A stretch of 64,000 nt of DNA, taken from Streptomyces sp. CGMCC 4.7035. Its GTDB lineage: Bacteria; Actinomycetota; Actinomycetes; Streptomycetales; Streptomycetaceae. Shown here piece after piece: positions 49,492-60,723 of the stretch (position 1 is its first letter; each line of letters begins with the position of its first letter). The stretch is from assembly GCF_031583065.1 (NCBI RefSeq), contig NZ_CP134053.1, positions 3,224,001-3,288,000 of the forward strand, read 5' to 3'. The notes beneath the pieces are model-generated. The model did no database searches, was not told the origin of the DNA, and saw only the letters and a list, made by a program, of their open reading frames with translations. A program made the translations under genes and the position numbers.

Positions 49492-51282
49492 ATGCGTACG
49501 TCCATCGCCACCGTCTCGCTCAGCGGAGCCCTGACCGAGAAGCTCACGGCCGCCGCCCGGGCCGGCTTCGACGGCGTCGAGATCTTCGAGAACGACCTGC
49601 TCGCCAGCCCCCTGCCCCCCGAGGAGGTGCGCGCCCGCTGCGCCGACCTCGGCCTGACCATCGACCTCTACCAGCCGATGCGGGACATGGAGGCCGTCCC
49701 GAAGGACGAGTTCGAGCGCAATCTGCGCCGGGCCCGGCACAAGTTCGCGCTGATGAACCGGCTGGGCGCGGACACCGTTCTGGTCTGCTCCAGCGTCTCC
49801 CCGCTCGCCCGGGACGACGACGCGCTCGCCGCCGGGCAACTGCGTCGCCTCGCCGACCTGGCCCAGGACTTCGGGATCCGCGTCGCCTACGAGGCGCTGG
49901 CCTGGGGCCGGCACGTCAGCACGTACGACCACGCCTGGCGCATCGTCGAGGCCGCGGACCACCCCGCACTCGGCACCTGCCTGGACAGCTTCCACATCCT
50001 CGCCCGGGGCAGCGACCCCAAGGGCATCGAGGACATCCCCGGCGAGAAGATCTTCTTCCTGCAGCTCGCCGACGCCCCGCTGATGGCGATGGACGTCCTG
50101 CAGTGGAGCCGCCACTACCGCTGCTTCCCCGGCCAGGGCGGCCTCGACGTCGCCGGGCTCCTCGGGCACGTGATGCGCGCCGGCTACACCGGGCCGCTGT
50201 CCCTGGAGGTCTTCAACGACGTCTTCCGGCAGGCCGAGGCGGGCCCCACCGCGGTGGACGCCCGCCGCTCGCTCCTCGTCCTCCAGGAGACGACCGAACT
50301 CGCCACCCCGCCGCCGCCCGTCGTGCCGACCGGTATCGTCTTCGCCGAACTCGTCACCCCGGACGTCGACCCGGTCGCCGCGGTCCTCGGCGCGCTCGGC
50401 TTCGCCCGCACGGCCCGGCACCGCACGAAGCCCGTGGACCTCTGGGAGCAGGGCGAGGCCCGCGTCCTCGTCAACACCGGCCCTGCCGCCCGCCGCGACG
50501 GCACCGCGCTCGCCGCGATCGGCCTGGAATCACCGGACCCCGCGGGAGCGGCCCGCCGCGCCGAGGCCCTGCTCGCCCCGGTCCTGCCGCGCCGCCGCGC
50601 CCTCGCGGACGCCCCACTGGACGCGGTGGCCGCGCCCGACGGCACAGAGCTGTTCTTCTGCGCCACCGACCGGCCCGTACCGCCGAGCTGGCGGGGCGAC
50701 TTCGAGGACGTCCCGCACGAGGTTCCGGCCTCCGGCGTCGACCACATCGACCACCTCGCCCTCACCCAGCCCTGGCACCAGTTCGACGAGGCGGCCCTGT
50801 TCCACCGCAGTGTGCTCGGCCTGACCGCCCAGGAGAGCGTCGACGTCGCCGACCCCTACGGACTGCACCGCAGCCGCGCGGTCACCAACGCCGACGGCAG
50901 CGTGCGCATCGCCCTGAGTGTGGGGCCCGCCCCCACCGACGACGGCGCCCGCGCCCAGCACATCGCGCTCGCCACCGGGGACGTGGTCGCGGCGGCCCGC
51001 CGCTTCCGCGCGGCGGGCGGCCGGCTCCTGGAAGTGCCCGCGAACTACTACGACGACCTCGCGGCACGGCACGAGTTCGCCCCCGGAGAGCTGGAGACGT
51101 ACCGCGACCTCGGCATTCTCTACGACCGTGACACAGGCGGCACCTTCCGCCACTGCTACACACAGACCGTCGGCCACGTCTTCTTCGAACTGGTCCAACG
51201 GGACGGCGGGTACCGGGGATACGGCGCCCAGAACGCACCGGTGCGCCTGGCGGCGCAGCGCGCGGGAAGGCCGGTGCGCTGA
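49492..51282 (+). CDS. quiC: 3-dehydroshikimate dehydratase fused to an HPPD-like domain (QuiC type)
   Basis: 596 residues in two parts. Residues 1-270 form a xylose-isomerase-like TIM barrel (GFDGVEIFENDLLASP, TCLDSFHILARGSDP, LEVFNDVFRQ) as in dehydroshikimate dehydratases, which yield protocatechuate. Residues 285-590 are a vicinal-oxygen-chelate domain like 4-hydroxyphenylpyruvate dioxygenase, with possible metal ligands His in GVDHIDHLAL, His in AQHIALATGD and Glu in VFFELVQRDG. This fusion is known in bacterial QuiC-type enzymes. It sits 32 bases after the dehydrogenase gene in the same operon. Confidence 0.9.
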   Translation: MRTSIATVSLSGALTEKLTAAARAGFDGVEIFENDLLASPLPPEEVRARCADLGLTIDLYQPMRDMEAVPKDEFERNLRRARHKFALMNRLGADTVLVCSSVSPLARDDDALAAGQLRRLADLAQDFGIRVAYEALAWGRHVSTYDHAWRIVEAADHPALGTCLDSFHILARGSDPKGIEDIPGEKIFFLQLADAPLMAMDVLQWSRHYRCFPGQGGLDVAGLLGHVMRAGYTGPLSLEVFNDVFRQAEAGPTAVDARRSLLVLQETTELATPPPPVVPTGIVFAELVTPDVDPVAAVLGALGFARTARHRTKPVDLWEQGEARVLVNTGPAARRDGTALAAIGLESPDPAGAARRAEALLAPVLPRRRALADAPLDAVAAPDGTELFFCATDRPVPPSWRGDFEDVPHEVPASGVDHIDHLALTQPWHQFDEAALFHRSVLGLTAQESVDVADPYGLHRSRAVTNADGSVRIALSVGPAPTDDGARAQHIALATGDVVAAARRFRAAGGRLLEVPANYYDDLAARHEFAPGELETYRDLGILYDRDTGGTFRHCYTQTVGHVFFELVQRDGGYRGYGAQNAPVRLAAQRAGRPVR

Positions 51283-51547
51283 CGGCAGGCGGCCGCGCCA
51301 CGGATCAGGAGCACTCCTCGGCGTCCGCGCCACCCGCGCGCACGTGACGGTCCGTATGGGCCGGGGAGTGACCGGTCGGCGGTCGACGACCATGCTTCCC
51401 GGTGGTGTGCTCACCGTCCCCCCACGTCGGGGGAGGTCCGCCGCAACGACCACGGCCCGGGCCACCACGTCGACGCCCTCGCCCCGCAAAAGGTGTTGAG
51501 CGAGTTCGGTGACGTGGTGGAACCCGGGCCGTGACCCGTCCGGTTCT

Positions 51548-52174
51548 CTATGCCGCCGCCGGAGCCGGCCGGTGCGCGGCCTCGGAGGTTCCGGTGCTGT
51601 TCCATTGCGAGATCACGGGCCAGCCGTGCTCGGTGGACAGCCGGCTGACCGTTCCCGTCCCGAGCTGGAACAGGCGCCCCTCGGCCGCCGAGAGGCCGAG
51701 ACGGCGAGCGGTCAGGACGCGCAGGAAGTGACCGTGGGCCACAAGGATCACATCGCCCTCGGCGAGCGCGGGTGCGACGCGGGCCAGTACCCGGTCGGCG
51801 CGCGCCGCCACCTCGTCCGGCGACTCGCCCGGGTGCTCGGGCGGCCCGGCCGGCACCCCGTCGGTCCACAGGCACCAGTCGGGGTCGGTGCGGTGTATGT
51901 CGCGGGTGGCGACGCCCTCGTAGGGGCCGTAGTCCCACTCGTGCAGATCGGGTTCGATCACGAGGTCCGTCAGACCGGCGAGTTCAGCCGTGCGTATTGC
52001 CCGGTGGCGGGGGCTGGTGAGAGTCAGAGCGAAGGTACGTCCGGCGAGCAGGGGGGCGAGGGACTTGGCCTGTTCCTCGCCCCGCTGGGTGAGCGGGAGG
52101 TCGGTCCAGCTGGTGTGCTGTCCCGACAGACTCCACTCGGTTTCGCCGTGGCGGACCAGCAGGAGGTCGCCCAC
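51548..52174 (-). CDS. Histidine phosphatase family protein
   Basis: 208 residues. The catalytic RHGETEW motif is at residues 8-14, followed by SPRHRAIRTAEL, EWDYGPYEG and LVAHGHFLRVL. This is the phosphoglycerate-mutase-like family, which includes sugar-phosphate phosphatases. It begins 7 bases after the gnd stop, as the last gene of the pentose phosphate operon, so a sugar-phosphate substrate is likely. Confidence 0.88.
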   Translation of the reverse strand: MGDLLLVRHGETEWSLSGQHTSWTDLPLTQRGEEQAKSLAPLLAGRTFALTLTSPRHRAIRTAELAGLTDLVIEPDLHEWDYGPYEGVATRDIHRTDPDWCLWTDGVPAGPPEHPGESPDEVAARADRVLARVAPALAEGDVILVAHGHFLRVLTARRLGLSAAEGRLFQLGTGTVSRLSTEHGWPVISQWNSTGTSEAAHRPAPAAA

Positions 52175-52181
52175 GATGCAC

Positions 52182-53060
52182 CTACTCGGCGGACTCGACG
52201 GCGTGGCCGCCGAACTGGTTGCGCAGCGCCGCGATCATCTTCATCTGCGGCGAGTCGTCCTGCCGGGACGCGAACCGCGCGAACAGCGACGCGGTGATCG
52301 CGGGCAGCGGCACCGCGTTGTCGATGGCGGCCTCGACGGTCCAGCGGCCCTCGCCGGAGTCCTCGGCGTAGCCGCGCAGCTTGTCCAGGTGCTCGTCCTC
52401 GTCGAGGGCATTGACCGCGAGGTCCAGCAGCCAGGAACGGATGACCGTGCCCTCCTGCCAGGAGCGGAAGACCTCGCGCACATCGGTGACGGAGTCGACC
52501 TTCTCCAGCAGCTCCCAGCCCTCGGCGTAGGCCTGCATCATCGCGTACTCGATGCCGTTGTGGACCATCTTCGAGAAGTGCCCGGCGCCGACCTTGCCCG
52601 CGTGGACGTAGCCGTAGGGGCCTTCCGGCTTGAGCGCGTCGAAGATCGGCCGGAGCCGGTCGACGTGCTCCTTGTCGCCGCCGACCATCAGGGCGTAGCC
52701 GTTCTCCAGGCCCCAGACGCCGCCGGAGACACCGGCGTCGACGAAGCCGATGCCCTTGGCGCCCAGTTCCTCGGCGTGCTTCTCGTCGTCCGTCCAGCGG
52801 GAGTTGCCGCCGTCGACGACCACATCGCCGGGCGACAGGAGGCTCTTCAGTTCGTCGATGACGGACTGGGTGGGGGCGCCGGCCGGGACCATCACCCAGA
52901 CCACGCGGGGGCCTTCGAGCTTCTCGACCAGTTCGGTCAGGCTCTTGACGTCCGAGACGTCCGGGTTGCGGTCGTAGCCGATGACGGTGTGGCCGGCGCG
53001 GCGGATCCGCTCGCGCATGTTGCCGCCCATCTTGCCGAGACCGATGAGTCCGAGCTGCAT
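52182..53060 (-). CDS. gnd: 6-phosphogluconate dehydrogenase, decarboxylating (short form)
   Basis: 292 residues, the short GntZ-like form rather than the 470-residue enzyme. NAD(P) motif GLIGLGKMGGNM; substrate residues in GVSGGVWGLENGYALMVGG and the catalytic KMVHNGIEYAMMQAYAEG. Oxidises 6-phosphogluconate to ribulose-5-phosphate and CO2. It follows pgi by 6 bases. Confidence 0.93.
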   Translation of the reverse strand: MQLGLIGLGKMGGNMRERIRRAGHTVIGYDRNPDVSDVKSLTELVEKLEGPRVVWVMVPAGAPTQSVIDELKSLLSPGDVVVDGGNSRWTDDEKHAEELGAKGIGFVDAGVSGGVWGLENGYALMVGGDKEHVDRLRPIFDALKPEGPYGYVHAGKVGAGHFSKMVHNGIEYAMMQAYAEGWELLEKVDSVTDVREVFRSWQEGTVIRSWLLDLAVNALDEDEHLDKLRGYAEDSGEGRWTVEAAIDNAVPLPAITASLFARFASRQDDSPQMKMIAALRNQFGGHAVESAE

Positions 53061-53066
53061 GTCAGT

Positions 53067-54716
53067 TCACTTCTTCCTGAGTGTGCGGTAAGCGGCCACG
53101 AGGGCGGTGGTGGAGGCATCGAGGCCGGGGACGTGCGCGCCCTCGGTCAGCGCGGGCTCGACGCGCTTGGCGAGGACCTTGCCGAGCTCGACGCCCCACT
53201 GGTCGAAGGAGTCGATGTTCCAGACGGCGCCCTGGACGAACACCTTGTGCTCGTAGAGGGCGATGAGCTGGCCGAGGACCGAGGGGGTCAGCTCGGCGGC
53301 GAGGATCGTGGTGGTGGGGTGGTTGCCACGGAAGGTGCGGTGCGGCACCTGCGCCTCCGGTACACCCTCCGCCCGTACCTCGGCGGCCGTCTTGCCGAAG
53401 GCGAGGGCCTGGCCCTGCGCGAACAGGTTGGCCATCAACAGGTCGTGCTGCGCCTTGAGTTCGTCGCTCAGCTCGTCGACCGGGTTCGCGAAGCCGATCA
53501 GGTCGGCCGGGATCACCTTGGTGCCCTGGTGGAGCAGCTGGTAGTAGGCGTGCTGGCCGTTGGTGCCGGGCGTACCCCACACCACCGGGCCGGTCTGCCA
53601 CTCCACCGGGTGCCCGTCGCGGTCCACCGACTTGCCGTTGGACTCCATGTCGAGCTGCTGGAGGTAGGCGGTGAACTTGGACAGGTAGTGGGAGTACGGC
53701 AGCACCGCGTGCGACTGGGCGCCGAAGAAATTGCCGTACCAGATGCCCAGCAGGCCCAGGATCAGCGGCGCGTTGGCCTCGGCGGGCGCGGTGCGGAAGT
53801 GCTCGTCGACGAGGTGGAAGCCGTCGAGCATCTCGCGGAACCGCTCCGGGCCGATCGCGATCATCAAGGACAGGCCGATCGCCGAGTCGTAGGAGTAGCG
53901 GCCGCCGACCCAGTCCCAGAACTCGAACATGTTGTCAGGGTCGATGCCGAACTCGGCGACCTTCCCGGCGTTCGTCGACAGGGCGACGAAGTGCTTGGCG
54001 ACCGCCTTTTCGTCGCCGTCCAGCCCCTTGAGCAGCCAGGTCCTGGCGGAGGTCGCGTTGGTGATCGTCTCGATCGTGGTGAACGTCTTGGACGCGACGA
54101 TGAACAGAGTCTCCGCCGGGTCCAGGTCCCTGACCGCCTCGTGCAGGTCCGCGCCGTCCACGTTGGAGACGAACCGGAAGGTCAGTGAGCGGTCGGAGTA
54201 GGCGCGCAGTGCCTCGTACGCCATCGCGGGGCCGAGGTCGGAGCCGCCGATGCCGATGTTGACGACATTGCGGATCCGCTTGCCGGTGTGGCCGGTCCAC
54301 TCGCCCGAGCGGACGCGGTCGGCGAAGGCCGTCATCTTGTCGAGCACCGCGTGGACCTGGGGCACCACGTTCTCGCCGTCGACCTCGATCACCGCGTTCC
54401 GCGGGGCGCGCAGCGCGGTGTGCAGGACCGCGCGGTCCTCGGTGATGTTGATCCTCTCGCCGTGGAACATGGCGTCGCGCAGCCCGAACACGTCGGTGGC
54501 GGTGGCCAGTTCCTGGAGCAGGGCGAGGGTCTCGTCGTTGATCAGGTTCTTGGAGTAGTCGACGAGCAGGTCGCCGACGCGCACGGTGTAACGCTCGGCC
54601 CGCTCGGGGTCCCGGTCGAACATCTCACGCAGGTCCGGGTGGAGCAGCGCCCCCGCGCGGTGGTCCTCCAGGGCCGTCCACTCGGGGCGGCGGATGAGCC
54701 TGGGGTGGTCAGACAT
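53067..54716 (-). CDS. pgi: Glucose-6-phosphate isomerase
   Basis: 549 residues, full length. Motifs: [32 protein letters not shown], and the C-terminal catalytic region with GNHPTTT and [14 protein letters not shown]. Interconverts glucose-6-P and fructose-6-P, recycling carbon in the oxidative pentose phosphate pathway. Its start overlaps the opcA end by 8 bases. Confidence 0.95.
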   Translation of the reverse strand: MSDHPRLIRRPEWTALEDHRAGALLHPDLREMFDRDPERAERYTVRVGDLLVDYSKNLINDETLALLQELATATDVFGLRDAMFHGERINITEDRAVLHTALRAPRNAVIEVDGENVVPQVHAVLDKMTAFADRVRSGEWTGHTGKRIRNVVNIGIGGSDLGPAMAYEALRAYSDRSLTFRFVSNVDGADLHEAVRDLDPAETLFIVASKTFTTIETITNATSARTWLLKGLDGDEKAVAKHFVALSTNAGKVAEFGIDPDNMFEFWDWVGGRYSYDSAIGLSLMIAIGPERFREMLDGFHLVDEHFRTAPAEANAPLILGLLGIWYGNFFGAQSHAVLPYSHYLSKFTAYLQQLDMESNGKSVDRDGHPVEWQTGPVVWGTPGTNGQHAYYQLLHQGTKVIPADLIGFANPVDELSDELKAQHDLLMANLFAQGQALAFGKTAAEVRAEGVPEAQVPHRTFRGNHPTTTILAAELTPSVLGQLIALYEHKVFVQGAVWNIDSFDQWGVELGKVLAKRVEPALTEGAHVPGLDASTTALVAAYRTLRKK

Positions 54717-55644
54717 GGTGGGCGTTCTCCTTGGGGCCCTCGCCGCGCAGGGCGATGGCGTACATGTCGTCCGCGTCGAGGCGGCGCAGCTCCTCGGCGA
54801 TCAGTTCGGAGGTGGGGCGCACCTTCAGCGCCATGGTGCGCGGGGGCTGGCCCGGCAGGTGAAGTGTGGCCAGCGGGCCCTCGGGGCGGTCGATGACGAT
54901 CTCGCCCTTCTCGGTGCCGAGGCGTACGGCCGTGACGACCGGTCCGGCGGTGACGATCCGCTCCACGGGCACCTGGAGCCGGGTACCCAGCCAGCGGGCC
55001 AGCAGCTCGGCGGCCGGGTTCTCGGCCTCGGCCTCCACGGCCGCGGAGGTCACCTTCATACGGGCCTGGTCGAGAGCGGCGGCCAGCAGCGACCGCCACG
55101 GCGTCAGCCGGGTCCAGGCCAGGTCGGTGTCGCCCGGCGCGTACGTGTCGACCCGGGTCGCCAGCACGGCCAGCGGGTCCTCGACGGCGTACAGGTCGGT
55201 GATCCGGCGCTGGGCGAGGGCGCCCAGCGGGTCCTTGGACGGGTTGTCCGGCGCGTCCACCGGCCACCACACGACGACGGGCGCGTCCGGCAGCAGCAGC
55301 GGCAGGACCACCGAGTCGGCGTGGTCGGACACCTCGCCGTACATGCGCAGCACGACCGTCTCGCCGGTGCCGGCGTCGGCGCCCACCCGGACCTCCGCGT
55401 CCAGGTGCGACCGGGTGCGGTCGCGCGAGGTGCGGGAGTGCCGCTTGATGACGACCAGGGTGCGCGAGGGGTGCTCGTGCGAGGCCTCCTCGGCCGCCTT
55501 GATCGAGTCGTAGGCGTTCTCCTCGTCGGTCACGATGACCATCGTCAGGACCATGCCCACGGCGGGGGTGCCGAGGGCGCGGCGGCCCTGCACCAGCGCC
55601 TTGTTGATCTTGCTTGCCGTGGTGTCGGTCAGGTCGATCTTCAT
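54709..55644 (-). CDS. opcA: Glucose-6-phosphate dehydrogenase assembly protein OpcA
   Basis: 311 residues. Begins [18 protein letters not shown], with [20 protein letters not shown] and [20 protein letters not shown], characteristic of actinobacterial OpcA. The protein binds and activates Zwf. The opcA start overlaps the zwf stop (ATGA), keeping the partners translationally coupled. Confidence 0.95.
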   Translation of the reverse strand: MKIDLTDTTASKINKALVQGRRALGTPAVGMVLTMVIVTDEENAYDSIKAAEEASHEHPSRTLVVIKRHSRTSRDRTRSHLDAEVRVGADAGTGETVVLRMYGEVSDHADSVVLPLLLPDAPVVVWWPVDAPDNPSKDPLGALAQRRITDLYAVEDPLAVLATRVDTYAPGDTDLAWTRLTPWRSLLAAALDQARMKVTSAAVEAEAENPAAELLARWLGTRLQVPVERIVTAGPVVTAVRLGTEKGEIVIDRPEGPLATLHLPGQPPRTMALKVRPTSELIAEELRRLDADDMYAIALRGEGPKENAHHV

Positions 55645-57341
55645 GGCCTGCGCCAGCTCCGTCCGTCTCGTGCGAGCATCTCGTCGGCTTCCTTCGGGCC
55701 CCAGCTGCCCGAGGGGTACTGCGCGGGCTTGCCGTGCTCGTCCCAGTACTCCTCGATCGGGTCGAGGATCCTCCAGGACTCCTCCACCTCCTCGGTGCGG
55801 GGGAACAGGTTGGCGTCGCCGAGCAGTACGTCCAGGATCAGCCGTTCGTACGCCTCCGGGCTGGACTCGGTGAACGACTCGCCGTAGGCGAAGTCCATCG
55901 TGACGTCCCGGATCTCCATCGAGGTGCCCGGAACCTTGGAACCGAACCGCACGGTCATGCCCTCGTCGGGCTGCACCCGGATGACGATCGCGTTCTCGCC
56001 GAGCTCCTCGGTGGCCGTGGAGTCGAACGGCGAGTGGGGCGCCCGCTGGAAGACCACCGCGATCTCGGTGACCCGGCGGCCCAGGCGCTTGCCGGTGCGC
56101 AGGTAGAAGGGGACGCCCGCCCAGCGGCGGTTGTCGACCTCCAGCTTGATCGCGGCGTACGTGTCGGTCTTCGACGCGGGGTCGATGCCCTCCTCCTGGA
56201 GGTAGCCGACCACCTTCTCGCCGCCCTGCCAGCCGGTCGCGTACTGCCCGCGCACCGTGTGACCGCCGAGGTCCTCCGGCAGCTTCACCGACTTGAGCAC
56301 CTTCAGCTTCTCGGTGACGAGCGCCTCGGCGTCGAAGGCGATGGGCTCCTCCATGGCCGTGAGGGCCATCAGCTGGAGCAGGTGGTTCTGGATGACGTCC
56401 CGGGCGGAGCCGATGCCGTCGTAGTACCCGGCACGGCCGCCGATCCCGATGTCCTCGGCCATGGTGATCTGGACGTGGTCGACGTACGACCGGTTCCAGA
56501 TCGGCTCGTACATCTGGTTGGCGAAGCGGAGCGCCAGGACGTTCTGGACGGTCTCCTTGCCCAGGTAGTGGTCGATGCGGAAGACCTGGTCCGGCTCGAA
56601 CACGTCGTGCACGATCGCGTTCAGCTCGCGCGCGCTCGCCAGGTCGTGGCCGAACGGCTTCTCGATGACCGCGCGCCGCCAGGAGCCCTCCGGAGCGTCC
56701 GCGAGACCGTGCTTCTTGAGCTGCTGGACGACCTTCGGGAAGAACTTCGGCGGTACGGAGAGGTAGAACGCGTAGTTGCCATTGGTGCCCCGGGAGGCGT
56801 CCAGCTCGTCGACGGCGGACCGCAGCTGCTTGAACGCGGTGTCGTCGTCGAAGTCGCCCGGGATGAACCGCATGCCCTCGGCGAGCTGCTGCCAGACCTC
56901 CTCGCGGAACTCGGTGCGGGCGTGCTCGCGCACGGCGTCGTGCACCACCTGGGCGAAGTCCTGGTCCGCCCAGTCGCGCCGGGCGAACCCGACGAGTGAG
57001 AAGCCCGGCGGCAGCAGACCCCGGTTGGCGAGGTCGTACACGGCCGGCATCAGCTTCTTGCGGGACAGGTCGCCGGTGACGCCGAAGATGACCAGGCCGG
57101 AGGGGCCCGCGATGCGGGGCAGACGGCGGTCGCGGGCGTCGCGGAGCGGGTTGTCCCAGTCGTCGGCGGAGATCGTCTCCACGGTTGCGCCCTTCTTGGC
57201 CTCCGAAGCCTTGGCCGTGGCCTTCCCCGCCTCCGGGGCCTTGGTCTGAGCCTGCTCGGCCCCCGGGGCCTTGCTCACGGCCCCATCCTGGGCCGTCGCC
57301 TCGGCCTGTGCGGCCGTCTGTTCGGGAAGTTCCTTGCTCAT
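55641..57341 (-). CDS. zwf: Glucose-6-phosphate dehydrogenase
   Basis: 566 residues. Core motifs: [19 protein letters not shown] (NADP site), [11 protein letters not shown] and [19 protein letters not shown] with the catalytic His. An Ala/Lys/Glu-rich extension of about 55 residues precedes the conserved DDWDNPLRD; it is longer than usual and made of imperfect [19 protein letters not shown] repeats. Start overlaps the tal stop (ATGA). Confidence 0.94.
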   Translation of the reverse strand: MSKELPEQTAAQAEATAQDGAVSKAPGAEQAQTKAPEAGKATAKASEAKKGATVETISADDWDNPLRDARDRRLPRIAGPSGLVIFGVTGDLSRKKLMPAVYDLANRGLLPPGFSLVGFARRDWADQDFAQVVHDAVREHARTEFREEVWQQLAEGMRFIPGDFDDDTAFKQLRSAVDELDASRGTNGNYAFYLSVPPKFFPKVVQQLKKHGLADAPEGSWRRAVIEKPFGHDLASARELNAIVHDVFEPDQVFRIDHYLGKETVQNVLALRFANQMYEPIWNRSYVDHVQITMAEDIGIGGRAGYYDGIGSARDVIQNHLLQLMALTAMEEPIAFDAEALVTEKLKVLKSVKLPEDLGGHTVRGQYATGWQGGEKVVGYLQEEGIDPASKTDTYAAIKLEVDNRRWAGVPFYLRTGKRLGRRVTEIAVVFQRAPHSPFDSTATEELGENAIVIRVQPDEGMTVRFGSKVPGTSMEIRDVTMDFAYGESFTESSPEAYERLILDVLLGDANLFPRTEEVEESWRILDPIEEYWDEHGKPAQYPSGSWGPKEADEMLARDGRSWRRP

Positions 57342-58483
57342 TCCCCTTCGACCCCCTTGCTCTTCAGCGACGTCGTCACGGCGTCCAGCAGGTCCTGCCA
57401 GGCCACCTCGAACTTGGCGACGCCCTCGTCCTCCAGTTGCTGCACGACCTCGTCGTACGAGATCCCGAGCGCCTCGACGGCCGCGAGGTCGGCGCGGGCC
57501 TGCGCGTAGCCGCCGGTCACCGTGTCGCCCTGGACGTCGCCGTGGTCGGCGGTGGCGTTCAGCGTGGCCTCCGGCATGGTGTTGACCGTGCCGGGCGCGA
57601 CCAGCTCGTCCACGTACATGGTGTCCTTGTACGCCGGGTCCTTCACGCCGGTCGACGCCCACAGCGGGCGCTGCTTGTTGGCGCCGGCGCCGGCCACGGC
57701 GAGCCAGCGCTCACCGGCGAAGACCTCCTCGTACGCCTCGTAGGCGAGCCGTGCGTTGGCGAGCGCCGCCCGCCCCTTGAGCGCGAGGGCCTCGTTGGTG
57801 CCGAGCTTCGTCAGGCGCTTGTCGATCTCGCTGTCGACGCGGGAGACGAAGAAGGAGGCGACGGAGTGGATGGCGGACAGGTCGTGCCCGGCCGCCCGGG
57901 CCTTCTCCAGGCCGGCCAGATAGGCGTCCATGACCTCGCGGTAGCGCTCCAGCGAGAAGATCAGCGTGACATTGACGCTGATGCCGAGGCCGATGACCTC
58001 GGTGATCGCCGGGAGGCCCGCCCGGGTCGCCGGGATCTTGATCATCACGTTCGGGCGGTCGACCAGCCAGGCGAGCTGCCTGGCCTCGGCGACGGTGGCC
58101 CGGGTGTCGTGCGCCAGGCGCGGGTCGACCTCGATGGAGACCCGGCCGTCCCGGCCGCCCGTCGCGTCGTACACGGGCCGCAGGATGTCGGCGGCGGCGC
58201 GGACGTCGGCGGTGGTCATCATGCGCACGGCCTCGTCGACCGTCACGCCGCGCACGGCCAGATCGGCCAGCTGCTCCTCGTAGCCCTCTCCGGAGCCGAT
58301 GGCGGCCTGGAAGATGGACGGGTTGGTGGTGACGCCCACCACGTGCTTCGTCGCGACGAGTTCGGCGAGGTTGCCGGACGCGATCCGCTTGCGGGACAGG
58401 TCGTCCAGCCAGATCGAGACGCCCTCGTCGGACAGGCGCTTCAGGGGCTCCGCGACTGCGGTTGCTTCGGTCACTGTGATCAT
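57338..58483 (-). CDS. tal: Transaldolase
   Basis: 381 residues, the longer actinobacterial form (TalB subgroup with C-terminal extension). Motifs: [14 protein letters not shown], the Schiff-base Lys region [17 protein letters not shown], and [19 protein letters not shown] [15 protein letters not shown]. It moves dihydroxyacetone between sedoheptulose-7-P and glyceraldehyde-3-P. 19 bases downstream of tkt. Confidence 0.95.
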   Translation of the reverse strand: MITVTEATAVAEPLKRLSDEGVSIWLDDLSRKRIASGNLAELVATKHVVGVTTNPSIFQAAIGSGEGYEEQLADLAVRGVTVDEAVRMMTTADVRAAADILRPVYDATGGRDGRVSIEVDPRLAHDTRATVAEARQLAWLVDRPNVMIKIPATRAGLPAITEVIGLGISVNVTLIFSLERYREVMDAYLAGLEKARAAGHDLSAIHSVASFFVSRVDSEIDKRLTKLGTNEALALKGRAALANARLAYEAYEEVFAGERWLAVAGAGANKQRPLWASTGVKDPAYKDTMYVDELVAPGTVNTMPEATLNATADHGDVQGDTVTGGYAQARADLAAVEALGISYDEVVQQLEDEGVAKFEVAWQDLLDAVTTSLKSKGVEGE

Positions 58484-58502
58484 CTTCTTTCTTGCGATCT
58501 GA

Positions 58503-60578
58503 TCAACCGCGAACGGCGGCGAGGGATTCCCGGGCGGCGGCGGCCACGTTCTCGGGCGTGAAGCCGTACTCGGCGAACAAGGTCTTGGCGTCGGCGGAGG
58601 CGCCGAAGTGCTCCAGGGAGACGATGCGTCCGTTGTCACCGACGTACCGGTACCAGGTCAGTCCGATACCTGCCTCGACGGCCACGCGGGCCTTCACGGA
58701 GGAGGGAAGGACCTGCTCGCGGTACTCGGCGGGCTGCTCCTCGAACCACTCCACGGACGGCATCGACACCACCCGGGTACCCACGCCCTCGGCCTCCAGC
58801 AGCTCGCGCGCGGCGACGGCGAGCTGCACCTCGGAGCCGGTGGCGATGAGGATGACGTCCGGGGCCTCGGTGGAGGACTCCTTCAGGATGTAACCGCCCT
58901 TCGCCGCCTCCGGGTTGGGGGCGTACGTCGGCAGGCCCTGGCGGCTGAGCGCGAGGCCGTGCGGGGCCGGCTTCGTGGAGTGCCGCTTGAGGATCTCGGC
59001 CCAGGCGATCGCGGTCTCGTTGGCATCGGCCGGGCGGACGATGTTCAGGCCCGGGATGGCGCGCAGCGAGGCCAGGTGCTCGACGGGCTGGTGGGTGGGG
59101 CCGTCCTCGCCCAGGCCGATGGAGTCGTGCGTCCACACGTACGTCACCGGGAGCTGCATCAGGGCGGACATGCGCACGGCGTTGCGCATGTAGTCGGAGA
59201 ACACCAGGAAGGTGCCGCCGTAGATACGGGTGTTGCCGTGCAGCGCGATGCCGTTCATCTCCGCGGCCATCGAGAACTCACGGATGCCGAAGTGGACCGT
59301 GCGGCCGTACGGGTCGGCCTCCGGCAGCGGGTTGCCCTTCGGCAGGAACGAGCTGTTCTTGTCGATGGTCGTGTTGTTCGAGCCGGCCAGGTCGGCGGAG
59401 CCGCCCCACAGCTCGGGGACGACCGCACCCAGCGCCTGGAGGACCTTGCCGGAGGCGGCACGCGTGGCGACGGAGGTGCCCGCCTCGAAGACCGGCAGCG
59501 CCTGCTCCCAGCCCTTGGGCAGCTGACCGGCCACGACGCGGTCGAACAGCTTCGCGCGCTCCGGCTGGGCGGTGCGCCACTCGGCGATCCGCTTGTCCCA
59601 GGCGGCGTGCGCCTCGGCGCCGCGGTCCAGGGCCTGGCGGGTGTGGGCGAGGACCTCGTCCGCGACCTCGAAGGTCTTCTCCGGGTCGAAACCGAGGACG
59701 CGCTTGGTGGCGGCGACCTCGTCGGCGCCGAGGGCCGAGCCGTGGGACGCCTCGGTGTTCTGCGCGTTCGGGGCGGGCCAGGCGATGATCGTGCGCATCG
59801 CGATGATCGAGGGGCGCTCGGTCTCGGCCTGCGCCGCCTTCAGCGCCGCGTACAGCGCGTGGACGTCGATGTCGCCGCTCTCGGCGGGCTCGATGCGCTG
59901 GACGTGCCAGCCGTAGGCCTCGTACCGCCTCAGCACGTCCTCGGAGAAGGCCGTCGCGGTGTCGCCCTCGATGGAGATGTGGTTGTCGTCGTAGAGGAAG
60001 ACGAGGTTGCCGAGCTTCTGGTGGCCGGCGAGCGAGGAGGCCTCCGCGGAGATGCCCTCCTCCAGGTCGCCGTCGGAGACGATCGCCCAGATGGTGTGGT
60101 CGAAGGGGGAGGTGCCCTCGGGCGCCTCCGGGTCGAACAGGCCGCGCTCGTAGCGGGCGGCCATCGCCATGCCCACCGCGTTGACGAGGCCCTGGCCGAG
60201 CGGTCCGGTGGTGGTCTCGACGCCGGCGGTGTGCCCGTACTCGGGGTGGCCGGGCGTCTTGGAGCCGTGGGTACGGAACGACTTCAGGTCGTCCAGCTCC
60301 AGCTCGTATCCGGAGAGGAAGAGCTGGGTGTAGAGGGTCAGCGAGGTGTGGCCGGGGGAGAGGACGAAGCGGTCACGGCCGGTCCACTCGGGGTCCGCGG
60401 GATCGTGTCGCATCAGCTTCTGAAAGATGGTGTATGCCGCCGGGGCCAGGCTCATCGCGGTGCCCGGGTGGCCGTTGCCGACCTTCTGTACCGCGTCGGC
60501 GGCCAGGACGCGGGCCGTGTCGACGGCTCGCCGGTCGAGCTCGGTCCATTCGAAACCGTCGTGGCTCTGCGCGCTCAT
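58503..60578 (-). CDS. tkt: Transketolase
   Basis: 691 residues, full length. Motifs: [14 protein letters not shown], the ThDP-binding GDGDLEEG-like [19 protein letters not shown], and [19 protein letters not shown]. First gene of a seven-gene operon covering the oxidative and non-oxidative pentose phosphate steps. It is divergent from an AraC-type regulator; two palindromes lie in the shared promoter region. Confidence 0.96.
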   Translation of the reverse strand: MSAQSHDGFEWTELDRRAVDTARVLAADAVQKVGNGHPGTAMSLAPAAYTIFQKLMRHDPADPEWTGRDRFVLSPGHTSLTLYTQLFLSGYELELDDLKSFRTHGSKTPGHPEYGHTAGVETTTGPLGQGLVNAVGMAMAARYERGLFDPEAPEGTSPFDHTIWAIVSDGDLEEGISAEASSLAGHQKLGNLVFLYDDNHISIEGDTATAFSEDVLRRYEAYGWHVQRIEPAESGDIDVHALYAALKAAQAETERPSIIAMRTIIAWPAPNAQNTEASHGSALGADEVAATKRVLGFDPEKTFEVADEVLAHTRQALDRGAEAHAAWDKRIAEWRTAQPERAKLFDRVVAGQLPKGWEQALPVFEAGTSVATRAASGKVLQALGAVVPELWGGSADLAGSNNTTIDKNSSFLPKGNPLPEADPYGRTVHFGIREFSMAAEMNGIALHGNTRIYGGTFLVFSDYMRNAVRMSALMQLPVTYVWTHDSIGLGEDGPTHQPVEHLASLRAIPGLNIVRPADANETAIAWAEILKRHSTKPAPHGLALSRQGLPTYAPNPEAAKGGYILKESSTEAPDVILIATGSEVQLAVAARELLEAEGVGTRVVSMPSVEWFEEQPAEYREQVLPSSVKARVAVEAGIGLTWYRYVGDNGRIVSLEHFGASADAKTLFAEYGFTPENVAAAARESLAAVRG

Positions 60579-60614
60579 TTCAAGAAGTCCTCACTGGATG
60601 GGGAATCTCTGGTG

Positions 60615-60645
60615 GAACGCGTTCAAACCTAAAAGTCTGACTTTT
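60615..60645. promoter_or_regulatory. Two palindromes between tkt and the AraC-type gene
   Basis: GAACGCGTTC (60615-60624) is a perfect 10-bp palindrome that matches the core of the Rex redox-repressor site, though its flanks match poorly. AAAAGTC-T-GACTTTT (60631-60645) is a perfect 7-1-7 palindrome. Both lie in the 145-base divergent promoter region, 37 and 53 bases from the tkt start. Confidence 0.65.
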
Positions 60646-60723
60646 GCTGGGGAAGGTCCCCGTGTGTCAGTCTTCGGTGAAAGTGGGACATCGGCAGCAG
60701 GATCGAGACGGCGCGAGAAGGAC

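Noticed and set aside
60615..60624. Firm assignment of a Rex box
   Set aside because: The 10-bp core matches but the outer TGT/ACA flanks do not, so only a tentative similarity is reported.
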